The notes under the pieces: model-generated
Told to the model about the DNA's origin: nothing
Databases searched by the model: none
What the model saw: only the letters and a program-made list of their open reading frames with translations
Translations under genes and position numbers: made by a program
Shown here: piece after piece, positions 22,355 to 28,213 of the stretch
How the letters are laid out: each line of letters begins with the position of its first letter
Position numbering within the stretch: the first letter of the stretch is position 1
From: a virus
Strand: one strand, 5' to 3'
IMG/VR virus record: IMGVR_UViG_3300044703_000141
Coordinates: 1-29,218 of that record
DNA: 29,218 nt

Positions 22355-24231
22355 CCGAGTCGACCGTGGGCTTCACGACGGACTTCAGCTCGGCCGTCAA
22401 CTACCCGGACCTCGACTCGGTCGGGCGCGTCTACGAGGTCGGGATCAACGGCGTCGGCTACATGCTGGCCGACGACCCACAGGACCCGGACCGCCGGTAC
22501 CGGCGCGTCACGCAGCCCCTTGAGGCGCAGCGCTTCTACTCCAGCGTCGAGGCGTTCAACGAGACCATCATCCACTACCACTTCGTCGGCTGGGACGACT
22601 GGACGGCTGGCGCCGGCCAGACGTGGTACCAGCGGGACAACTCGTCGAACTCCCGGTACCTCGACTCCGATGGGGTCAACCCGTTCGAGCCATTCCAGCT
22701 CACGCTCCTGCCCGCCACCGCCGTTGCTGCTGCCACCGCGTACGCCACCCCTCGCGCCGTGGTCGTCGGCTCCGTGCTCTACATGCAGACCGGCGACAAG
22801 CAGCTCACGGCGTTCGCCACACCCGGCGGGGCCGGGACGGCGTTCACCATCGCCGCTGCCACCACGATCACCGACCTCACCACGGACGGCCAGTACTGGT
22901 ACGCCGCCGCTGGCGCCCAGGGTGTCTTCCGGGGGTCCACGGCGGCCGACCCCGGGGCCGCCTGGTCCACAGTGGCCGCCACCGTCATCTCCTTCGCGGG
23001 CGGGCGCGTCTGCGCCGCCTACGCCAGCTCTGGCAGCGCCCCCAACCGCTTCACCACCCTGAACGACGCCGGGGCCGAGGAGGTCGCCGGGGGCCGCCTG
23101 ACGGCCCAGCCCGGGGCCACCCTGACCAAGGCGGTCGGCGGCTCGGGGCACGCGTGGTTCGGGGCGTACTCCGGCAACGCCGGGGTGGTGTACCGCTGGA
23201 ACCTGGGGACTGACACGCCAGCCGTGGCCCTGGAGGTCCCCCCCGGCGAGGTCCCCAAGGCGCTGGCCTGGGACCAGGGCAACGTCATGGTCCGCACCGA
23301 CTCCGTTGGCGGCACGGCAAAGGGCCGGGTCTACCGCTGCGTCGTGGACGCCACCGGGAGCCTCTCGTCGTTCCTGGTATTCGACACCATCGCCACCCCC
23401 GGCTCAGAGCCAGCGTTCGCGGCGAACTCGCGCTTCGTCTTCTGCTCGTGGCCCTCGATGGACGGCACCCACTCCGGGGTGGGTGCGCTGGACCTGAGCA
23501 CGGGCGGCTACACGAAGTGGCTCAAGGCCGCCGCTGGCGGCTCCGTGCGGTCCATCGTCATGTGGCAGGGAAAGTTGGGCTTCGTGGTGGATGGCGTGGG
23601 CCTCTGCTACGAGCAGGGCACGTACGTCACCAGCGGCTGGCTGACGACCTCCATCGCTGACCACAAGTCCAACCTCACGAAGGTCTACGACGAGGTCGCC
23701 ATCTGGTGCAAGCCCCTCGTTACGGGCGAGTCCGTGGCGCTTGACTACACGCTCAACGCCTCCTCGACGTACGCCGCCTTCACGGCGGCCACGCTCGACA
23801 CGCCCGGGCTGACCCGCAAGACCACCGCCCTGGACAAGCAGGGCGTCTCCATCGGCCTCAGGATCACCCTCAACGGGCCTGGGACGAGCACGCCAGCGGT
23901 GTCGCTCTCGCAGGTGCGCAGCCACCTCATCGGCATAGCCGACACACTGGTCCAGCTCCCCGTCAACTGCGCGGACGAGATCTCGGGCCTGAACAATCGC
24001 CCCCTGCCGGAGAACGGCAAGGGCAAGGGGGCGCAGCGCGCCAGGGCGCTAGAGGGGCTCATCCAGACCCGGGTGAGGTTCCAGGACATCGACTGGGCCA
24101 CCACCAAGACGTCCGAGGTATGGGACTGCGTCAACGTGGAGGTGCCCAGCACCGCCGCCCATGACCGCAGCACGGGCAAGAACCGCCTCCTCCAGGTCGC
24201 CATCGTCACCCTGCGAAAGAGGGCGAAGTGA
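22351..24231 (+). CDS. Beta-propeller-like tail protein (candidate tail nozzle), 626 aa
   Basis: I start it at GTG 22351, overlapping the previous stop (GTGA), with GGAGG ten bases upstream. The frame is open from 22081, but the upstream part is an Arg/Gly-rich shadow of the preceding gene. From residue about 125 to 430 short repeats each start with a strand such as AVVVGSVLYMQTGD, DGQYWYAAAGAQGVFRG, GHAWFGAYSGNAGVVYRWN and NVMVRTDSVGGTAKGRVYR. This cadence suggests a beta-propeller. The C-terminal 200 residues form a beta domain (VALDYTLNAS, GVSIGLRITLNG). Propeller tail proteins such as T7 gp12 form the nozzle of short-tailed phages; that identification is inference. Confidence 0.78.
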   Translation: MTESTVGFTTDFSSAVNYPDLDSVGRVYEVGINGVGYMLADDPQDPDRRYRRVTQPLEAQRFYSSVEAFNETIIHYHFVGWDDWTAGAGQTWYQRDNSSNSRYLDSDGVNPFEPFQLTLLPATAVAAATAYATPRAVVVGSVLYMQTGDKQLTAFATPGGAGTAFTIAAATTITDLTTDGQYWYAAAGAQGVFRGSTAADPGAAWSTVAATVISFAGGRVCAAYASSGSAPNRFTTLNDAGAEEVAGGRLTAQPGATLTKAVGGSGHAWFGAYSGNAGVVYRWNLGTDTPAVALEVPPGEVPKALAWDQGNVMVRTDSVGGTAKGRVYRCVVDATGSLSSFLVFDTIATPGSEPAFAANSRFVFCSWPSMDGTHSGVGALDLSTGGYTKWLKAAAGGSVRSIVMWQGKLGFVVDGVGLCYEQGTYVTSGWLTTSIADHKSNLTKVYDEVAIWCKPLVTGESVALDYTLNASSTYAAFTAATLDTPGLTRKTTALDKQGVSIGLRITLNGPGTSTPAVSLSQVRSHLIGIADTLVQLPVNCADEISGLNNRPLPENGKGKGAQRARALEGLIQTRVRFQDIDWATTKTSEVWDCVNVEVPSTAAHDRSTGKNRLLQVAIVTLRKRAK

Positions 24232-24440
24232 GCATTGCCATCCTCGTGGCGGTCATCGGCCTCGTCGGGACCGTGTTCGCCTCCGTGCCCGCCTACTGGC
24301 ACATCCGCCGCAGCATCGGCAAGACGAACGGGAGCGGGACGGTGGCGGCCATGCTTGAGGACGCCCTGATCCGGCTAGGCCGGATGGAGGGGAAGATCGA
24401 CGATCACACCCGGGACAGGCGGGCGCACCGCTGGTACTAG
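24228..24440 (+). CDS. Small single-span membrane protein
   Basis: A 70-aa protein starting at GTG 24228 within the previous stop (GTGA). Residues 2-24 (SIAILVAVIGLVGTVFASVPAYW) are one hydrophobic span. A basic turn (HIRRSIGKTNGSG) and a helix VAAMLEDALIRLGRMEGKI follow, ending DDHTRDRRAHRWY. This 'S+GK.NG.G....ML..L...G...G+...H..D...H' pattern is common in small actinophage membrane proteins near lysis genes, often annotated as holin-like or of unknown role. It overlaps the antisense O-antigen-ligase-like gene by 66 bases at the 3' end, an arrangement that suggests the antisense gene was inserted later. Confidence 0.75.
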   Translation: MSIAILVAVIGLVGTVFASVPAYWHIRRSIGKTNGSGTVAAMLEDALIRLGRMEGKIDDHTRDRRAHRWY

Positions 24441-25577
24441 GCCGGGTAGGGCGAAGAAGAAGATCGTGGGGAAGGAGCCGGGGAACCAGATCATCTCCGT
24501 GCAGCCCAGGGCGAGCATCGCCGAGCAGAAGAGGAATGCCGGCCGATTCTGCCGTGCCATCGGCTTGAGCGCCGCCACGAGATAGCCGCCCAGCAAGCCG
24601 AGGCCCACGGCGCCCAATGCCGCCCAGACGTTGACGTAGAGGTTGAAGGCCGCCTGCGGCTCCCCTGGCCGCCTGCCCCCTGTGGTCCACCCCCAGCCAT
24701 ACCCAGTGAGCGGCGAGGCGCGGACCGCCTCGATCCCGCTCGACACCGAGTCCCGGCGCACGATGGCGCTCTCGCTGTTCAGGTTGAACCGCTGGGTCAC
24801 GGGGCCGTAGAAGGCGAAGCCGAGGCCAACCCCGAGGGCCACGACGGCCATCGACCGCCGTCGATTGAGTCGCCGCAGGGACCCCAGCACCCAGACGACG
24901 AGCAGCCCGAGGAGGATTCCCCGCGTGGCTGCGCCCACCGTCCAGACCGTCAGGACGACGGCCACCCATCGCCAGTGCCGTGGGCGCCACACGCCCCCGA
25001 CGACAAGCGACAGGGCGGCAAGGAGGAGGGACCCGAATTGATGCGGGTCCCCTATGGAGTGCCCCAGGAGCCTTCGGTGGAACAGGTCGGGCGCCGTCAT
25101 GACGACCTCAAGGGCGGCATAGGCAACGATGCCTCGGACCAGCCAAGCCCGGTCCGCCTCAGAGCCACGGGCGAGCAGGGCGCCGACAGCGGCGTATAGG
25201 CCGATGCGCGCAAGGGGCGTCAGCGACAGCCCGTGCTGGGCGGTGATGAGCACGGCCCAGGCGAAGAACGCCATCAGCCATCCCTCGGCCCTGCTGAACG
25301 CCCAGCCCTGGCGCCGCAGGAGCATGCGGGCCACTGAGCGCAGGGCCCAGCAGCCCAGCAGGACGTCTGACACGGTGAACGGGTCGAGGGGCCCTATGCC
25401 TGGGGCGAGCCGCTTGAAGCACAGGACGGCCCCCGCCAGCAGGAGCGGGGCTGGCATGACAAGCAGGAGCGGGACGGCCAGCCCGAGCGTCGTCTGGGCC
25501 GGCGCGATGGACGCGCCCACGCCCAGGAGGGCCCCGCCCGAGGCAACGAGGCCGGCGCGCCGCAGGGACGATGCCAC
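24375..25577 (-). CDS. O-antigen ligase/polymerase-like (Wzy/WaaL) membrane protein
   Basis: A 400-aa integral membrane protein on the strand opposite the tail genes, starting at GTG 25577. About ten hydrophobic spans are visible, including TTLGLAVPLLLVMPAPLLLAG, WLMAFFAWAVLITA, WVAVVLTVWTVGAAT, ILLGLLVVWVLGS and FLFCSAMLALGC. A large loop between spans contains RRDSVSSGIEAVRASPLTGYGWG (about 270-292). The 'R...W...i......P..G.G.G' motif defines the Wzy_C/O-antigen ligase family; the Arg and the Gly-rich turn contact the lipid-linked sugar donor. Such enzymes join or polymerise surface polysaccharide. In a prophage one could change the lysogen's surface and exclude related phages. Expression needs its own promoter, as it opposes its neighbours; none was identified. 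The 3' end overlaps 24228-24440. Confidence 0.85.
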   Translation of the reverse strand: MASSLRRAGLVASGGALLGVGASIAPAQTTLGLAVPLLLVMPAPLLLAGAVLCFKRLAPGIGPLDPFTVSDVLLGCWALRSVARMLLRRQGWAFSRAEGWLMAFFAWAVLITAQHGLSLTPLARIGLYAAVGALLARGSEADRAWLVRGIVAYAALEVVMTAPDLFHRRLLGHSIGDPHQFGSLLLAALSLVVGGVWRPRHWRWVAVVLTVWTVGAATRGILLGLLVVWVLGSLRRLNRRRSMAVVALGVGLGFAFYGPVTQRFNLNSESAIVRRDSVSSGIEAVRASPLTGYGWGWTTGGRRPGEPQAAFNLYVNVWAALGAVGLGLLGGYLVAALKPMARQNRPAFLFCSAMLALGCTEMIWFPGSFPTIFFFALPGLVPAVRPPVPGVIVDLPLHPA

Positions 25578-25598
25578 CTAGGGACTGTACCTGGCCGT

Positions 25599-25626
25599 CC
25601 GTGGGGTGTAGGCGATGGCCTACACC
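25599..25626 (+). repeat. 28-bp leader repeat, copy 1 (tailspike), start-codon hairpin
   Basis: Identical to 27324-27351. GGTGTAGGC (25605-25613) and GCCTACACC (25618-25626) pair perfectly over 9 bp. The loop GATG (25614-25617) contains the start codon at 25615. The pairing would hide start codon and ribosome-binding region together. Confidence 0.85.
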
Positions 25627-27318
25627 ACCGCTGGCTACTACTCCGAGACCTTCCGGGACTCCAGCGACCACCCGCTCCCCGACACGCCGGTCACCGTCTA
25701 CGGCCCGGGCTCGACGCTCGCCGCCCTCTACTCAGACAGGGGCAAGACCCAGCCGCTCGCCAACCCGTTCCGAACTGACGGGTCAGCCTTCGGCGCCTTC
25801 TACGCCGACCCTGGGCAGTACTGGCGCTATGCGGGTGGCGTCGCGCGCATCCTGAACGTCCCCATAGACCCGGTGGAGGCGGCGCAGGACTCAGACCTGT
25901 CGGCCTACCCGCCGCTGAGCCTGGTCACGGCGAAGGGCGACCTGCTCGTGGCGACGGCAGCCGCATCCCTGGCCCGCCTGGCGGTCGGGGCCAGGGGCCA
26001 GGTCCTCGTCCCAGACCCGTCGATGGCAGCGGGGGTCAAGTGGGCCTTCCTGTCGGCCCTCGGCCACGCCTTCAATGTGCGGGACTACGGCGCCGTGGGC
26101 AATGGGGTCACCGACGACGCCGCGGCCATCCAGGCGGCGAGCGCCGCAGCGGCGGCGGTGTCCGGGACCGTGTTCTTCCCGCCCGGGACATACCTCTCCG
26201 GCTCCACCCTGACCATCGCGTCCGACAGCGTGCGCTGGCAGGGCTCGGGCTACCAGATCACGACGATCAAGGGGCCAGACGGGTCCATCGTCCTCGACGT
26301 GGGGAACGGCACCAGCCAGAACCACTACATAGCCCTGGCGGACCTCACGCTGACCCGCCAGACCGCAGGCGGCGCCATCACGGTCCGCCTGCGCAAGCAG
26401 GACCAGGTGCGCATCGACAACTGCTCCATCGCAGGCGGCACCACATGCCTAGACATGAGCCAGTGCATCGCCTCTGTCGTGAGCGGCTGTGGCATCTACT
26501 CGCAGACGGCCTACGCGGTGCGCGTCGACAACTCGGACCAGGTCGCCTTCAACGCCAACCTCTTCGAGACGAACTTCTCCAGCACGGCCACGCACTTCCG
26601 CGTCGAGTCCGGCAACAAGTCCATCACGATCGACGGGAACATCATGTCGACAGGGCAGTACGCCATCTTCGCGGATGGCGGCCCGAGCAACGACATCACC
26701 GTCACCGGGAACAACGTCGAGAACTGCGACAACGGGTTCTTCATCGCCCCGCTGGGGGCGAGCGCCAGCAAGCGCTGGACCATCGTCGGCAACACCCTGC
26801 GGGGCAAGGCGGCCGGGGGCAGCGAGGGGGTCCGGCTCTACGGGGCCGACAACGTCGTGGTCGGGAACACGATCACCAACTACACGACGTCCGTCAACGA
26901 GTCCGGGGCGGGCGCGGCGAACAACCTCGTCGTCGGCAACCGGGTCGACGCCTCGATCAACGTCACGTCGGCTGGCTCGGTCGTCGGCCCCAACCTCGGC
27001 TCGGGCGCCATCACCGTCGCCGGGGACATCTCAGGCGGGGACCTCATAGCCGGGGCGGCCGGCAAGGGCCTGAAGGTCAAGGAGGGGTCCAACGCCAAGA
27101 TGGGGACGGCCACCCTTGTGGCCGGCACGGCAACCGTCGCCACGACGGCCGCCACGGCCACGTCGCGCATCCTGCTCACGACCCAGTCGCTTGGGACCGT
27201 GACCGCCGCCAAGCCCATCGCCGTGACGGCCCGCACGGCTGGTACGTCGTTCACCATCACGTCAGCCGACGCCACGGACACGTCGGTCGTGGCGTGGATG
27301 CTCGTCGAGCCTGCCTGA
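25615..27318 (+). CDS. Tailspike with pectate-lyase-type beta-helix, probable depolymerase
   Basis: A 567-aa receptor-binding protein. Residues 1-95 are a virion-attachment head (YYSETFRDSSDHPLPDTPV, then RTDGSAFGAFYADPGQYW). From about 153 comes the signature FNVRDYGAVGNGVTDD of pectate-lyase-3 beta-helices. A stack of beta-helix coils with repeated short motifs follows (VRIDNCSIAGG, VSGCGIYSQ, IDGNIMSTG, VTGNNVENC, IVGNTLRG, VVGNTITNY, VVGNRVDAS) to about 445. The last 85 residues (NAKMGTATLVAGTATVATT onward, ending SVVAWMLVEPA) are a C-terminal beta domain common to phage tailspikes and fibres. It probably trimerises and cleaves host surface polysaccharide; catalytic acids cannot be placed by eye. 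Start hidden in a hairpin. Confidence 0.92.
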   Translation: MAYTTAGYYSETFRDSSDHPLPDTPVTVYGPGSTLAALYSDRGKTQPLANPFRTDGSAFGAFYADPGQYWRYAGGVARILNVPIDPVEAAQDSDLSAYPPLSLVTAKGDLLVATAAASLARLAVGARGQVLVPDPSMAAGVKWAFLSALGHAFNVRDYGAVGNGVTDDAAAIQAASAAAAAVSGTVFFPPGTYLSGSTLTIASDSVRWQGSGYQITTIKGPDGSIVLDVGNGTSQNHYIALADLTLTRQTAGGAITVRLRKQDQVRIDNCSIAGGTTCLDMSQCIASVVSGCGIYSQTAYAVRVDNSDQVAFNANLFETNFSSTATHFRVESGNKSITIDGNIMSTGQYAIFADGGPSNDITVTGNNVENCDNGFFIAPLGASASKRWTIVGNTLRGKAAGGSEGVRLYGADNVVVGNTITNYTTSVNESGAGAANNLVVGNRVDASINVTSAGSVVGPNLGSGAITVAGDISGGDLIAGAAGKGLKVKEGSNAKMGTATLVAGTATVATTAATATSRILLTTQSLGTVTAAKPIAVTARTAGTSFTITSADATDTSVVAWMLVEPA

Positions 27319-27323
27319 GCCGC

Positions 27324-27351
27324 CCGTGGGGTGTAGGCGATGGCCTACACC
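27324..27351 (+). repeat. 28-bp leader repeat, copy 2 (80-aa membrane protein), start-codon hairpin
   Basis: The same 28 bases as 25599-25626, so both genes begin Met-Ala-Tyr-Thr. The 9-bp stem (27330-27338 with 27343-27351) holds GATG with the ATG at 27340 in its loop. Confidence 0.85.
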
Positions 27352-27582
27352 TTCTCTCTATGGGGGACGCTGGCCGGCCTGTGCCTCATCGCCAGGGGCC
27401 GACGCAGGGCGGGGGCCGTGCTCCTGTGCCTGGTCGGCTACGGGGGCATCGGCATCGCCTGGGAGCGCACCTGTAGAGCGGACCTGCGCCTGCTCCGGGT
27501 GCCTCCCAGGGTCGCCGTAACCGGCGCCCTGGCCCATCTCCCAATGGCTGTGGCGGGGACATGGGGGATGTCCCGTGGCTGA
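27340..27582 (+). CDS. Small two-span membrane protein, holin candidate
   Basis: An 80-aa protein starting in the loop of the 27324 hairpin. Residues 3-17 (YTFSLWGTLAGLCLIA) and 24-40 (GAVLLCLVGYGGIGIAW) are hydrophobic and separated by the basic turn RGRRR. A third weak hydrophobic stretch lies at 60-75. Size, short basic turn and position after the tailspike fit a holin or similar lysis protein, but no family was recognised. Overlaps the next gene's GTG by eight bases. Confidence 0.65.
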   Translation: MAYTFSLWGTLAGLCLIARGRRRAGAVLLCLVGYGGIGIAWERTCRADLRLLRVPPRVAVTGALAHLPMAVAGTWGMSRG

Positions 27583-27715
27583 CCGCACAGCGCCCCCCAG
27601 GGGCCACCAGGAGGCCCGCAACCCACCGACACGGCGCAGCACCCGCCGAGAGGCCCTGGAGCGCTTCCTGGAGCGCTCAGGGCGCCTACTGAAGGAGATA
27701 AGCAGCGATGGCTAA
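27575..27715 (+). CDS. 46-aa basic protein, unknown
   Basis: An Arg-rich 46-aa frame beginning at GTG 27575 (ADRTAPPRGHQEARN...). GGGGGA (27563-27568) lies six bases upstream. It overlaps the preceding stop by eight bases and the following ATG (27708) by eight bases. Residues 24-42 (REALERFLERSGRLLKEI) would form an amphipathic helix. It sits in a run of four tiny overlapping genes; the neat stop/start overlaps are the main evidence that it is real. No function can be given. Confidence 0.55.
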   Translation: MADRTAPPRGHQEARNPPTRRSTRREALERFLERSGRLLKEISSDG

Positions 27716-27815
27716 TGGCATGAAGGGGCAGTACCAATACCAGATGCCCCAGGCGAAGGCGAAGAAGCACAGCAAGCCGACTGACGGCACCAAGGCGAAG
27801 GGCAGGGGCAAGTGA
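27708..27815 (+). CDS. 35-aa Lys-rich peptide
   Basis: ATG 27708 overlaps the previous stop region; GGAG lies about 11 bases upstream (27692-27695). The 35-aa product MANGMKGQYQYQMPQAKAKK... ends in KAKGRGK and is almost devoid of hydrophobic residues, strongly cationic and Gln/Tyr-containing at the front. Similar short Lys-rich peptides occur next to phage lysis genes without known roles. The stop is shared with the next GTG (GTGA). Confidence 0.5.
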   Translation: MANGMKGQYQYQMPQAKAKKHSKPTDGTKAKGRGK

Positions 27816-27997
27816 GCGCAATCCTCCAGAAGGTCACCAGCAGGAAGCTATGGGTGGCGGTGAGCACCATCCTGGGGCTGCTGTCCCAGCACCAGTACGC
27901 GGCAGCGGCCGCCGTGGCGTCCGTCTACATCGCCGCCGAGGCGCACGTCGACAAGGCCAAGGCGGCAATCCCGGCCTTCCCGGACCCGGCGCCATAA
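27812..27997 (+). CDS. Small membrane protein, putative holin
   Basis: A 61-aa protein from GTG 27812 (GTGA overlap). It has an N-terminal polar/basic helix (ILQKVTSRKLW), a hydrophobic run VAVSTILGLLSQ, a short break HQY, and AAAAAVASVYIAAEAHVDKAKA. This matches the layout of short phage holin-like proteins, with 'R+.W.....IL.LL' and an Ala-rich second helix continuing into a charged end. If it is a holin, it would form holes in the inner membrane to release a muralytic enzyme. No endolysin gene is next to it, so the assignment stays tentative. A hairpin and a terminator follow. Confidence 0.68.
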   Translation: MSAILQKVTSRKLWVAVSTILGLLSQHQYAAAAAVASVYIAAEAHVDKAKAAIPAFPDPAP

Positions 27998-27999
27998 CC

Positions 28000-28014
28000 G
28001 TACCGCCACGGTAC
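28000..28014. promoter_or_regulatory. Perfect 6-bp inverted repeat before the terminator
   Basis: GTACCG (28000-28005), CCA, CGGTAC (28009-28014). It lies three bases after the putative holin and 13 bases before the terminator stem. It could be an extra RNA hairpin, an operator, or part of an integrase binding site. Confidence 0.4.
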
Positions 28015-28026
28015 TGTGCTGCCGGG

Positions 28027-28053
28027 GAGAGGCCCTACGGGGCCTCTCTTTGC
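28027..28053 (+). terminator. Intrinsic terminator closing the late genes
   Basis: GAGAGGCCC (28027-28035) and GGGCCTCTC (28040-28048) form a 9-bp hairpin with a TACG loop, followed by TTTGCG. It ends the plus-strand late genes. It also overlaps the 3' end of the minus-strand 57-aa gene, but the T-tract is on the plus strand only. Confidence 0.8.
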
Positions 28054-28208
28054 GTCTCAGTGGGTGGCGGTAGGGTCTCGGGCGCTTCTAGGACGTCGAG
28101 CAGCCCCACGAGGCAGGGGTCCCCCAGGTAGCGCTCCATCGCCGCCTCAAAGGCGGCCGTAATGCGAGCCTCAATGAACTGGTCAATGGCCTCTTGGAAC
28201 GCCATCAT
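28035..28208 (-). CDS. 57-aa protein downstream of the integrase
   Basis: A short minus-strand frame read from the sequence: MMAFQEAIDQFIEAR... with a helical, acidic first half (AAFEAAMERYLGD) and a Pro-rich end (EAPETLPPPTETQ). AGGAGG lies immediately before the double ATG; the second ATG (28205) has the better spacing. It starts six bases after the integrase stop, on the same strand, so both are likely one transcript. Its stop lies in the loop-side of the plus-strand terminator at 28027, so the two convergent units meet there. It resembles no family I know; an accessory to recombination is possible. Confidence 0.62.
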   Translation of the reverse strand: MMAFQEAIDQFIEARITAAFEAAMERYLGDPCLVGLLDVLEAPETLPPPTETQREAP

Positions 28209-28213
28209 CCCTC

